From Thermoproteota archaeon (GTDB taxonomy: Archaea > Korarchaeota > Korarchaeia > Korarchaeales > Korarchaeaceae): a stretch of 64,000 nt of DNA. This document shows positions 32,546 to 40,768 of this stretch, piece after piece (position 1 is the first letter of the stretch; every line of letters starts with the position of its first letter). Position numbers and translations under genes: made by a program. The stretch is from assembly GCA_027491485.1 (NCBI GenBank), contig JAOZGR010000001.1, positions 124,001-188,000 of the forward strand. Direction: 5' to 3'. Below the pieces are notes generated by a model. That model worked only from the letters and a program-made list of their open reading frames with translations, was not told the origin of the DNA and made no database searches.

Positions 32546-32736
32546 TAGTTTTGTCTTGGAGAGTACGGTACCTCCGCTGAACTTAACTTAATTGAAGTCT
32601 CCCACGAAATACGTAAAAATCTCATTTTCCACATGCTTAGAGGAAGCTTTTATGATATTGCACCTGATAGTTAACACCTCCTATTAGGAAGTTCCTTTGC
32701 GGTGGAGAATTGAGTTCAATAGAAGGAGGATTCTAG

Positions 32737-32787
32737 ATGGAATGTGTTTGGGAGACCTATATGAAATATGAATTTAAGCTATGCTAG
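32737..32787 (+). other. 16-codon frame with a strong ribosome binding site
   Basis: GAAGGAGGATTCTAG precedes ATG 32737; the frame gives MECVWETYMKYEFKLC. It lies 38 bp before the 76-aa gene and could be a leader peptide or a remnant. Only the ribosome binding site supports it. The rest of 32546-32825 shows no other feature apart from a TATA-like AATTTAAGC near 32771. Confidence 0.25.
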
Positions 32788-32825
32788 GTATTGGTGCAGT
32801 TAGCAGGTAAAGGAGGTTACAGCCT

Positions 32826-33056
32826 ATGGATGTGGAATATATAGTTGATCTACTAATGAAGAGAGGTTTTCTAATAAAGAGACTTAAGGGGGGAAGAATA
32901 GAGGCCGAACTCGGAGATGAGAAGGTGATTATTGATCCAACAGAGAACTCGTGGATGTATCTCAGGGGAGAGGGGAAATCTGTGTACGGGAGAGCATTCT
33001 TCTCATTAGATGGAATTAAAGAGAAGCTAGATGAGGTGAGGAGTTCTAAATTTTGA
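32826..33056 (+). CDS. Unknown 76-aa protein
   Basis: Not recognised. It begins with a short helix (MDVEYIVDLLMKRGFLI), then strands ending in an ENSWMYLRGEGKSVYGRAFFS segment, and a final helix: a small alpha/beta protein without membrane segments. AAAGGAGGTTACAGCC before ATG 32826 is one of the best ribosome binding sites in the window, so it is probably made. It ends in an 11-bp overlap with the convergent inositol-phosphate synthase gene. Confidence 0.6.
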   Translation: MDVEYIVDLLMKRGFLIKRLKGGRIEAELGDEKVIIDPTENSWMYLRGEGKSVYGRAFFSLDGIKEKLDEVRSSKF

Positions 33057-34143
33057 TTTTAATCTCCTCACCCCTTATAAATGCTTCCACCATTTCTCTA
33101 GCTACGTAATCTGGATACTGTTTTGGTGGGTGTTTGAAGAAGTAGGCACTCACCCCTTCTAGGGGCCCAGCGATTCCCCTGTCTCTCGCTAACTTTACAG
33201 CCCTTATAGCATCTATTGCAACGCCAGCAGCGTTGGGCGAATCCATAACACTTAACTTAACGTCGATGTACACTTTAAAGCCGCCAAATTGCTCCGCCTC
33301 CATCCACATGTACATTACTTTCCTATCCCCGAGGAACGGTACATAGTCACTGGGACCTACTCTAGCCCCCACTTTGTAGGGTATGAGGCTTGTAACGGCC
33401 TCGGTCTTACTTACTCTCTTGGTTTTAAGCCTCGACTCTTCTATCATATTGAGGAAGTCCATGTTCCCCCCTATATTGAGCTGGTATGTGTTCTCTATCC
33501 TCAGACCCCTCTCTACTGCTAATCTAGCTAATGTCCTGTGGACTATGGTTGCCCCTAACTGGCTCTTAAAGTCGTCACCTGCAGCTGGGATGCCCTTCTC
33601 CTTAAACCTAGCACCCCACTCTGGATCGCTGACTATGAATTCAGGTATGCCGTTTACGAAACCTACTTCAGCCTTTAGCGCTGCCTCAGCATATGCTCTG
33701 CTAGCCTCATAGGAGCCTACGGGGATAAGGTTTACAAGTACATCAGCTCCCGACTCCTTTAATATATCAACAACATCTACACTCGGCCTAGAGTCATCCA
33801 CTAGGAAGCCCTCGCCGTACCTAAAGTCCTTCATGTGAGGCGCAACTCCGTCAAGGACAGGCCCCTTAACAACCTCTACACCGAGCTTTGGCACCTCAGC
33901 AAACTTCTCGAGATTGTTAGGCTTGGAGAATATCGCTTCTGAGAGGTCCTTGCCTATCTTCCTCTCATCTATATCGAAGGCTGCAACGAATTCTATGTCA
34001 GATATGTGATATGGACCGAACTTTACGTGCATTAAACCAGGTATATCAGCGTCATCAGGCACATCCCTATACTTAAATACACCTTGGACAATTGCTGAAG
34101 CCACATTACCTATACCGGCAAGAGCTACTTTCACTTTTGCCAT
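33046..34143 (-). CDS. ino1: myo-Inositol-1-phosphate synthase
   Basis: 365 aa. NAD-binding motif ALAGIGNVASAIVQG near residue 6; the family segments LVNLIPVGSYEASRAYAEAAL near residue 135, FVNGIPEF, AGDDFKSQLGATIVHR near residue 190 (active-site lysine), and NIGGNMDFLNM near residue 225. It cyclises glucose 6-phosphate to inositol 1-phosphate, the head-group precursor of archaetidylinositol and of di-inositol phosphate solutes of hyperthermophiles. ATG 34143 is chosen because GGGGTGAG lies 4-11 nt upstream and the protein then starts AKVKVALAG; an upstream in-frame start adds ten unlikely residues. Confidence 0.9.
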   Translation of the reverse strand: MAKVKVALAGIGNVASAIVQGVFKYRDVPDDADIPGLMHVKFGPYHISDIEFVAAFDIDERKIGKDLSEAIFSKPNNLEKFAEVPKLGVEVVKGPVLDGVAPHMKDFRYGEGFLVDDSRPSVDVVDILKESGADVLVNLIPVGSYEASRAYAEAALKAEVGFVNGIPEFIVSDPEWGARFKEKGIPAAGDDFKSQLGATIVHRTLARLAVERGLRIENTYQLNIGGNMDFLNMIEESRLKTKRVSKTEAVTSLIPYKVGARVGPSDYVPFLGDRKVMYMWMEAEQFGGFKVYIDVKLSVMDSPNAAGVAIDAIRAVKLARDRGIAGPLEGVSAYFFKHPPKQYPDYVAREMVEAFIRGEEIKIKI

Positions 34144-34641
34144 AATCTCACCCCAATCTCTACATTGAACCATGCCAATATAAAGGTATGATTCAGGGAA
34201 TTTTTGCTATAGTTAGCACTGAAACTGAATCAAAGGGGAAGAATAACATCATTCTTATCCCCATTTATTATCTTATAATATCACCTTAGTTATTTTCATT
34301 GATTGTTTCACCGCTATATAAGAAACAGGTTGTTCGAATATATCCGAGATTCATAAATAAATTTTATAAAATTTATTTATAACGACATGGGTATATCACA
34401 CAATAGTTTGTTTATGTCCACGGAATACATCACTGTATTTACTCTACATCAAAGTATAAAGAATTAATTTATACAGGTAATGAGCACTTGCTAAAGTACG
34501 TTCCAGTATATCTTCCCTGATAAATTTTTTAGTTAACTCATCGATTGCCTAATTATATTGACTTTATTACGAAAAGAGAAAAAATGATATTAGATCATGA
34601 CCGGTTCTCCCGATCGAGCCAGTAGCTGAGGTGCTTCGGTT
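34144..34641. other. Long AT-rich region between divergent lipid genes
   Basis: About 500 bp, the longest gene-free stretch. On the minus strand CTTTATATT near 34190 is the TATA box of ino1. A 28-bp perfect palindrome lies at 34353-34380. GAGGTG near 34630 is the ribosome binding site of the mevalonate kinase gene. No RNA gene or reading frame is convincing. Confidence 0.5.
34353..34380. repeat. 28-bp perfect AT-only palindrome
   Basis: The left half ATAAATAAATTTTA is followed directly by its exact complement TAAAATTTATTTAT. It is centred at 34366/34367, 210 bp from ino1 and 260 bp from mevalonate kinase. It could be an operator, a cruciform/unwinding site or an element of an origin; nothing else (no repeated origin boxes) was seen to support the last. 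Confidence 0.7.
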
Positions 34642-35616
34642 ATGCCTAGGAAATATGTGAAGGCATCTGCCCCATCTCAGGCATTCCTCCTTGGAGAGCA
34701 TGCTGTATTGTATGGCTCCCCCGCCTTAGCACTCAGTATAGATAGGAGATCCTCTTCGACAGCATCTGAACTAGACAAAGGACATATTAGGATTAGGTCG
34801 AACTTGGGTGTATATGAGGAAGTTGACGGTAAAGTAGTGATCGGCAACGAGGATCTCTCTAAGTTAAGTCTTGGGCTCAAGATACTACTTGAGAGGTATG
34901 AGATAAGGCAAGGAGTTCAGTTAGAAATCACCTCAGAGGTACCAATAGGGAGCGGGATGGCCTCGTCAGCCTCAGTAGCAGCGGCAATCTCTAAGTCCGT
35001 TGATGGGCTCTTTGACTTAAGCTTGACGAATAGAGAGCTACTTGAGGCTGTTTATGCCTTTGAGAGGATAATACATGGCAAAGCTAGTAAGACAGGCCCA
35101 GCTTGTGCGGTCTTCGGTGGGGTAATATGGATCGAGTGGAAGGGTGACTCTATGGAGGCAACTAGCCTAGGTTACAAGGAGGTTCCTCTAGCTATGGCTT
35201 GCACCGGTAGTCCCAGCCCAACTAAAGAGATGATAAGTAGGGTGCTCAACTTCAAAGAGTCCTTTCCAGAAATACACTCCTCTATAGTAGATTCGATTAG
35301 GAATGTTGTGATCCTAGGAAAGGCTTCCATTGAAAAGGAAGATCTAAACAAATTGGGCAGACTCATGAACATAAATCAAGGCTTCCTTTACTCTCTGGGA
35401 GTAAGCAGCGAGGATATTGAGAGAATAGTGTGGACAGCGAGGAGGAAGGGATCCATGGGTTCTAAGCTATCGGGTGCAGGTGGAGGGGGGTGCGTGGTAT
35501 CGATTCATGAGGATCCAAGTTGGTTGGCGAGGGAGCTATTAACTGTATCTAAGATTGCTTTCCCGGCATCGATTTCAACCGAGGGAGCTAGATTGGAGAG
35601 CATCACCTATAGATAG
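34642..35616 (+). CDS. mvk: Mevalonate kinase
   Basis: 324 aa GHMP kinase. LLGEHAVLYG near residue 16, the ATP loop PIGSGMASSASVAAAI near residue 106 and the C-terminal KLSGAGGGGCVVSI near residue 275 are all intact. It phosphorylates mevalonate in the isoprenoid pathway that feeds the polyprenyl diphosphate synthase at 55.8 kb and so makes archaeal lipids. Convergent with the nicotinate phosphoribosyltransferase gene, one base between the stops. Confidence 0.93.
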   Translation: MPRKYVKASAPSQAFLLGEHAVLYGSPALALSIDRRSSSTASELDKGHIRIRSNLGVYEEVDGKVVIGNEDLSKLSLGLKILLERYEIRQGVQLEITSEVPIGSGMASSASVAAAISKSVDGLFDLSLTNRELLEAVYAFERIIHGKASKTGPACAVFGGVIWIEWKGDSMEATSLGYKEVPLAMACTGSPSPTKEMISRVLNFKESFPEIHSSIVDSIRNVVILGKASIEKEDLNKLGRLMNINQGFLYSLGVSSEDIERIVWTARRKGSMGSKLSGAGGGGCVVSIHEDPSWLARELLTVSKIAFPASISTEGARLESITYR

Positions 35617-35617
35617 C

Positions 35618-36811
35618 CTATAGAGTTTCCCCTAAATCTCTTAATTTCTTGAGCAACCCCTTAGTCCTCTCATTGATCTGCTTGATGTCCTCTATTTTGT
35701 AATTGAGCTTTCCTGAGTCTACAACCTTTAGATAAGCATATCTCATCTCATTATTGCAGATAGGGCATTTAGGTGGTCTTTCTCCCCTAGGAACATATTT
35801 GTATATGAGGTGCTCATCACATAGGTACAGGTCCTTGGCCCCTGATTTTATTCCCCTTTTAGCTATCGGTCTTCCCTCAATTTCGACTATATCCATCCCA
35901 AAATCAATCGGCTTCGCACCAACTATATAGCTCCCGACTCCAAAGGCATCAGCTCCGGCCTCTGAATACTCCTTCACCGTGTACTCATTTAGACCACCGG
36001 ATACGAAGATCTTAACATGACTGTACCCTCTCATATCCAACTCCCACCTAACCTCCTTAATTATCTGCGACATATTTCCCCTCCTAGAGGCAGGGGTGTC
36101 CAGTCTAACCCCGTAGAGCCTATCCTTAAGCGCCTCAGCTGCCATCAATGCCTCGGTTTTCTCATCAAAGAATGTATCTACAAGAGCTACCCTAGGAACA
36201 TCCTCAGGTAGTACTTCATCGAATGCCTTCCAAGCCTTCACTTGATCTCCAAACAGTATTATCATCGCATGAGGCATTGTTCCTACGGGATTCATACCTA
36301 TTTCCCTCACGAGTATGCCGGAGGATCCATCTAATCCACCTATTAGACTAGCTTTCTCCAATGCTAGGCTTATGGCTGGATGATGGCGCCTAATCCCGAA
36401 GTTCACAACGGTCTTATCGCCAGCCGCAAACTTTACTCTGGCTGATACCGTAGCGACACCAGAGAGGCTACAGAGGAATCCAAGAATGGATGTCTCAAGG
36501 GCACCGAACTCGGAGTAGGGACCCTCTATCCTCATGACAGGGACCCAAGGTCTTAAGAGGCTCCCATCGGGCAATGAGTAGACATCGACGTTCTTACCTT
36601 CAAGTAATTTGGCAACTTCCTCTATACCGGCTAGTATTCCCCAACCTATTTTGTTTGGGAGTGATCTAGCAGCCACCTCCATCACTACCTTTTTATCAGC
36701 AAGCCCCTTAGCTTTGAGGACCTCCATAGTCCTCATGAAATAGACGTCCGTTACCTTCCCTTCCTTGATTTCCTTTCCAGAAACTATGTAAAATTCTTCT
36801 TCCCTACCCAT
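35618..36811 (-). CDS. Nicotinate phosphoribosyltransferase with C-terminal zinc ribbon
   Basis: 397 aa. Type II phosphoribosyltransferase: FGIRRHHPAISLALEKASLIGG near residue 140, MPHAMIILFGD near residue 175, and the phosphate-binding VSGGLNEYTVKEYSEAGADAFGVGSYI near residue 285. It starts the salvage of nicotinate to NAD. The C-terminal piece CDEHLIYKYVPRGERPPKC and then PIC is a small zinc ribbon seen in archaeal forms. ATG 36811 is preferred over GTG 36835 because the T-rich promoter at 36836-36851 would start the transcript near 36818. Confidence 0.88.
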   Translation of the reverse strand: MGREEEFYIVSGKEIKEGKVTDVYFMRTMEVLKAKGLADKKVVMEVAARSLPNKIGWGILAGIEEVAKLLEGKNVDVYSLPDGSLLRPWVPVMRIEGPYSEFGALETSILGFLCSLSGVATVSARVKFAAGDKTVVNFGIRRHHPAISLALEKASLIGGLDGSSGILVREIGMNPVGTMPHAMIILFGDQVKAWKAFDEVLPEDVPRVALVDTFFDEKTEALMAAEALKDRLYGVRLDTPASRRGNMSQIIKEVRWELDMRGYSHVKIFVSGGLNEYTVKEYSEAGADAFGVGSYIVGAKPIDFGMDIVEIEGRPIAKRGIKSGAKDLYLCDEHLIYKYVPRGERPPKCPICNNEMRYAYLKVVDSGKLNYKIEDIKQINERTKGLLKKLRDLGETL

Positions 36812-36837
36812 TCCTTGCACCGATAGAGAACCCACGT

Positions 36838-36851
36838 AAAAAGTTAAAAAA
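36838..36851 (-). terminator. T-run terminator after tRNA-Asn
   Basis: Minus-strand TTTTTT then AAC then TTTTT follow 6 nt after the encoded CCA of the tRNA. The same T-rich block probably serves as core promoter of the nicotinate phosphoribosyltransferase gene on that strand. Confidence 0.5.
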
Positions 36852-36857
36852 CTAAGA

Positions 36858-36934
36858 TGGCGGCGGGGGTGGGATTCGAACCCACGACCTCCCGGTTAAC
36901 AGCCGGGCGCTCTACCTGGCTAAGCTACCCCGCC
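36858..36934 (-). tRNA. tRNA-Asn (GTT), CCA encoded
   Basis: Cloverleaf read by hand: acceptor GGCGGGG / CCCCGCC, D arm GCTT..GAGC, anticodon stem CCCGG / CCGGG with loop CTGTTAA (anticodon GTT), variable loop AGGTC, T arm GTGGG-TTCGAAT-CCCAC, discriminator G and a genomic CCA. No intron. The total length is 77 nt with CCA. Confidence 0.96.
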
Positions 36935-36994
36935 CATCCTACGTTATTCGAGAGAGTATAAAAAAGTTAGCTATCAAGTTTAGTGGGCTGCTAC

Positions 36995-37706
36995 ATATGC
37001 CGAATGGCGGCTTTTATTTCTCCATATCCTTTAAGAGATTATGAGATTGATTACTTCCTATATTCCGTCACTGAGATGGCAGGTAAGGGTAGAACCTTTA
37101 GAGATACTGGAATGGTCCATCCGCATGGATGGAGGATGGTTACTTTTAGGGAAAGGAGGTTACTCCTGTACGTGAGGGAAACCTGTCCCATCTGAAGAGG
37201 AGAATTTTATGCTAGGTTTAGGGCTGACCTTGTTTTAGTACATGCAAGGGCTGCATCAGTTGGGAAAGTGAGTTTCGACAATACTCATCCAGTATTGGCC
37301 TACAAGTCAGGTAAAATCTGGTTCTTAGCTCATAACGGATCTATTAGAGACATTAAGGGAGAATGCTGGGACAAACTGATATCGAGGCGCTCCTGATCAG
37401 GCTTCTCGGACAGTCCCGAGATACCAGTATACAATCCGTATTGAGGGGTGTAGGGGCTACAAGGGAAGATTTGGGGATAGGATTTCCTCTATGACGCTCC
37501 TTATGACATCAGGAAACGAGATTTATGCATTTAAGGGTATGAATGAGAAATGGGACTATTTTAACATATACCTGAGGAGGGGCAGGGATTATATACTATC
37601 TTCTCAGCCCCTGAGAGATGATGGCTGGATAGAGTTAGCCAACTGGAGGCTCTACAGGTTCTACAGAGAGGAAGATAGAATGGTTGATGGGTATATAGAC
37701 GTATAA
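36995..37706 (+). pseudogene. Class II glutamine amidotransferase, broken
   Basis: Frame one begins TGC CGA ATG GCG (CRMAAFISPYP, with the catalytic N-terminal Cys position) after ATA 36995. It hits TGA at 37193-37195, and reads on through LVLVHARAASVG and FLAHNGSIRDI (the substrate motif) to 37396. A second frame supplies GQTDIEALLIRLLGQSRDTS to 37494, and a third supplies MTLLMTSGNEIYAFKGMNE to the end, SSQPLRDDGWIELANWRLYR. The three join into a complete YafJ/DUG3-like protein of about 235 aa. One nonsense and two frameshifts, plus a lost ATG, mark a dead gene. Confidence 0.75.
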
Positions 37707-37931
37707 CTACTTCTCCCAGACCTCCTCCTTCACTACGATGGCCCCTACCGGACAAGAGACAGCACATGCATGACATATGAAGCAATCTTGTTCGTAGTCT
37801 TCCCTGTAGTAGGCCTTTTTGTTCTCATCTAGATTCCAGATGTTAGAGGGGCATACATCAACGCATATTCCGCACCCAATACATTTCTCCTTGTTAACCT
37901 CTAGGATGACGTGGAAGTCAACTTGAACCAC
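37707..37931 (-). CDS. Ferredoxin with two [4Fe-4S] motifs
   Basis: 74 aa. Two cluster motifs, CIGCGICVDVCP near residue 17 and CFICHACAVSCP near residue 50, each with the three-plus-one cysteine pattern of a 2[4Fe-4S] ferredoxin. The N-terminal VQVDFHVILEVNKEK and the WNLDENKKAYYREDYEQD insert resemble ferredoxin subunits that serve dehydrogenases. GTG 37931 is preferred, since GGGTGATC lies 9 nt upstream; GTG 37946 is possible. Its stop abuts the end of the dead amidotransferase. Confidence 0.8.
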   Translation of the reverse strand: MVQVDFHVILEVNKEKCIGCGICVDVCPSNIWNLDENKKAYYREDYEQDCFICHACAVSCPVGAIVVKEEVWEK

Positions 37932-37987
37932 TGCCAGAGTGATCACCCAGCCATCTCACGTAAAAAATTGATAAAGGTAACCCTCAC

Positions 37988-39466
37988 ATGGTCCATGTGG
38001 AGATAAGGATCTACGGCGGTATAGGTGAGATTGGGGGAAATAAGATAGTTGTCTCATCAAATGATGGGAAAGCTATTATCTTGGACTTCGGTAAGAGCTT
38101 TTCACGAGAAGATGCCTTCTTTCAGCATCCCTACATGTCCCCTTCCCTTCCTGAGGATTATTTCAAGACGGGCCTCCTTCCCCCTACCGGAGGTCCTGAG
38201 TGGAGGTTAGCGGACCGTGAGACGTTGGGCCTAATAATAAGCCACGCACATCTGGACCATTGGGGATACCTCCCCCTAGTCCACAGTGATACCAAGATAT
38301 TGATGGGATCGGCTTCATACGACATAATCAAGGCCTATAGGGACCTAAGAAGTGACTTAAAGAGGTTAGATGAATTCCAAGTAAGGACATTCAGGACAGG
38401 CGATCAATTGAGCTTAGGGGAGTTCACCATACTGCCCATTCATGTGGATCACTCCATACCTGGAGCTTATGGTTTCATAGTTGAGTGCTGTGGCAGGAAA
38501 CTCGTCTACACAGGAGACATAAGAATGCACGGACCTAAAGCTGAAATGACGATAGAGTTCATTGATAAAGCATCGTCCGAGGATATAGATCTCCTAATAA
38601 TGGAGGCTACTAAGGTAGCTCCGGAGAATGACCCAGAGTCTTCCTTAGTTAGGATCCTAGAAAATAGGATCTGGTATAGATGGGGAAAAGAGCCTCCAAA
38701 GAGAGTACATTTTGAAGTTAAAACCGAGGAAGAGGTTAGAGAAAAGATGCTTTATGTCTTAGAGAGATCTTCTTCCTTAGCTCTAGTTGAAATATCAACG
38801 GCTGATGTGGACAGGTTGAGAACGGCATTCAATGTGGCTAGAAGTCTGGGTAGGGAACCGATACTCGATGAGAGGACTGCCTTTCTTTCGCATAGGCTCA
38901 GTAGATCTGGCATTAAGGGGCTCCCTCAAGTTGGTAACTATAGGATATGGAGAAGGAGAAGGGGTAAGGGTGGAATCGAGGTCAAATATGGGGTAAGAGA
39001 GCCCAAGGCCATAAAGGAATTTTTACTAGGCATCGAGGACAAGATGGGCCCTGACTCGGTGGTGTGGGGTGATGCAAGGGCAGAAATACTTAAGGAGCCA
39101 GAATCCTATGTTGTTATCACGAATAACGCTACAAGATTCCTCTATGAGATTCCTTTAGGTATTAAGCCGCCTATAACCTTTATAATGAGCAGATCAGAGC
39201 CATTTAGTGAGGAGTCGGCCCTCTCGTTGGATAGGCTACTTAACTGGCTAATGATTTATGACGTGAGGAGGTATTACAGGATACATGTTTCCGGTCACCT
39301 TTCTCCAGAACAGATAGGTGAGGTTATTGAAGCCATAAACCCGAGAAAGGTTATGCCTATTCACACAGAACACCCGGATCTGTTCGATGTTTACGTCCCC
39401 AGCAGGATGTCTAACTTGATTCATTTACCTAGATTAGGGGAACCATTCCGCGTAGGTGATAATTAA
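37988..39466 (+). CDS. RNase J-like metallo-beta-lactamase nuclease
   Basis: 492 aa. Metal ligands: ISHAHLDHWG near residue 84, DHSIPGA near residue 155, TGDIRMHG near residue 178, and MPIHTEHP near residue 461. The beta-CASP part shows HVSGHLSPEQI near residue 440. This layout is that of archaeal RNase J-type ribonucleases, which trim RNA from the 5' end. Two inserted stretches (residues 210-330) are more divergent than usual, so an RNase J relative rather than a strict orthologue is likely. Confidence 0.78.
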   Translation: MVHVEIRIYGGIGEIGGNKIVVSSNDGKAIILDFGKSFSREDAFFQHPYMSPSLPEDYFKTGLLPPTGGPEWRLADRETLGLIISHAHLDHWGYLPLVHSDTKILMGSASYDIIKAYRDLRSDLKRLDEFQVRTFRTGDQLSLGEFTILPIHVDHSIPGAYGFIVECCGRKLVYTGDIRMHGPKAEMTIEFIDKASSEDIDLLIMEATKVAPENDPESSLVRILENRIWYRWGKEPPKRVHFEVKTEEEVREKMLYVLERSSSLALVEISTADVDRLRTAFNVARSLGREPILDERTAFLSHRLSRSGIKGLPQVGNYRIWRRRRGKGGIEVKYGVREPKAIKEFLLGIEDKMGPDSVVWGDARAEILKEPESYVVITNNATRFLYEIPLGIKPPITFIMSRSEPFSEESALSLDRLLNWLMIYDVRRYYRIHVSGHLSPEQIGEVIEAINPRKVMPIHTEHPDLFDVYVPSRMSNLIHLPRLGEPFRVGDN

Positions 39467-39501
39467 AGGATAACATATCAGTGAGGGTTGGGAGTTGATC
39501 T

Positions 39502-39648
39502 CTTGACGCGGCAGACAAATCGGTTTCTCCTGACTACTGTACCAAGGAAAGCCTGTAATGGAGATTCATTAGATGACTTAGATCTTCTGGCATGCCTATC
39601 TCCAACTATTGAGGCTAGCTTGTGGGATGGTGGTTACAATGTATCCTA
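39502..39648 (+). pseudogene. 48-codon fragment resembling the start of a THUMP-domain protein
   Basis: TTG 39502, behind GGGAGTTGATCTC, opens a frame reading NRFLLTTVPRKACNGDSLDD, then LDLLACLSPTIEASLWDGG. The LLTT-PR-x-DLLxLLS pattern is that of the first strand and helix of THUMP RNA-binding domains in tRNA-modifying enzymes. It stops at 39648, inside the start of the M24 peptidase gene. A truncated relic is likelier than a working small protein. Confidence 0.3.
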
Positions 39649-40766
39649 GGGAAGAGCTTGAAGGTAGGATCAAGAGATTGAGGAGATGGATGAGTAGGAG
39701 AGATATAGATCTATCCCTCCTGAAATGCCCGTCCAACATGCTCTACCTGTCAGGTAGTGAGGAAGCTCGCCTCCTAGCTGTGCCCCTCGATGATGAACCG
39801 TTCTTAGTTGCGAGGTATGCCTTTGGTGATGAGATAGCTAGGGAACAGACACCATTCCACGTTGAAGTGATAAAACCTCACTACGGAGTGAGTAGTAAGG
39901 AAGTATACGATCCTAAACCGATAGATCCAGTAGCCGAAAGGCATGGGGACGCCAAGAGAATAGCGGTAGATTTCATATCCGAGGAAGATAATATTAAGTA
40001 CCTCCGTAAGAAGTTTAGGAGGGGGAAGAAAGGCGCTGCTATCCTAGATGTGACACCCCAGCTAGTTAGAATGAGGTCCGTTAAGAGCGAATATGAGATA
40101 AGTCTCATCAGAGAGAGTGCTGAAATTGCAATGGGAGCATTCGAGCAGCTGGAAATAGAAGTGGGGATGACTGAAAAGGAAATAGCAAATAGGCTCGATT
40201 TTAATATGAGAGAACTGGGAGCTGAAGGAACGAGTTTCCCAACAATAATCGCTATAGGAAGTCACTCCTTCAACGCTCATCACGTAGTTACCGATAGGAG
40301 GTTATCCGAGGATGATATACTCCTCATGGACTTCGGGGCTGTCTATAAGGGATATTGTAGTGATATGACCCGTACCTTCTACATAGGAAAGCCATCGAGT
40401 AAATTCATAGAGCGATATGAAGTGGTTCTTAAGGCTCAATCGAGAGCTCTCGGATATATCAAAGATGGTTTAGCTATAGAGAAACCAGATATCGAGGCTA
40501 GGAAAGTCATAAAAGAAGCTGGGTTGCTTGATCATTACGTTCATGGCCTAGGACATGGCATAGGATTAGATGTCCATGAGTATCCCAGTCTGAGAGTAGG
40601 CAAGCCAGGGCATCTCGAACAAAACATGGTAGTATCGGATGAACCAGGAGTATATATCCGCGGATGGGGCGGAATAAGGATAGAAGATACTGTAGTCGTT
40701 GGCAAAAGTGGTGGTATCTCCCTGACAAATAAGATCTCTAAGGATCCCTTAGCATTGAGGAGGTAA
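39639..40766 (+). CDS. Xaa-Pro dipeptidase-type M24 metallopeptidase
   Basis: 375 aa. N-terminal creatinase-like domain (residues 1-145), then the pita-bread domain with all five metal ligands: LMDFGAVY and CSDMTRTF near residues 225-245, HGLGHGIGLDVHE near residue 300, DEPGVYI near residue 335, and GGIRIEDTV near residue 347. It cleaves dipeptides ending in proline or removes N-terminal residues. ATG 39639 is chosen (GGTGG 5-9 nt upstream) over earlier in-frame TTG and GTG. The next gene starts 2 bp after its stop. Confidence 0.88.
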   Translation: MYPREELEGRIKRLRRWMSRRDIDLSLLKCPSNMLYLSGSEEARLLAVPLDDEPFLVARYAFGDEIAREQTPFHVEVIKPHYGVSSKEVYDPKPIDPVAERHGDAKRIAVDFISEEDNIKYLRKKFRRGKKGAAILDVTPQLVRMRSVKSEYEISLIRESAEIAMGAFEQLEIEVGMTEKEIANRLDFNMRELGAEGTSFPTIIAIGSHSFNAHHVVTDRRLSEDDILLMDFGAVYKGYCSDMTRTFYIGKPSSKFIERYEVVLKAQSRALGYIKDGLAIEKPDIEARKVIKEAGLLDHYVHGLGHGIGLDVHEYPSLRVGKPGHLEQNMVVSDEPGVYIRGWGGIRIEDTVVVGKSGGISLTNKISKDPLALRR

Positions 40767-40768
40767 AC

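Noticed and set aside
34580-34635. Possible C/D box guide RNA before mevalonate kinase
   Set aside because: An AATGATA-like C box and a CTGA are present, but the inner D' and C' boxes are missing and the CTGA belongs to the ribosome binding site region.
34144-34641. Replication origin
   Set aside because: AT-rich with a large palindrome, but no repeated origin-recognition boxes and no orc1/cdc6 gene in the window.
37491-37706. 71-codon frame as an independent gene
   Set aside because: It is the C-terminal piece of the broken amidotransferase; it has no promoter of its own.
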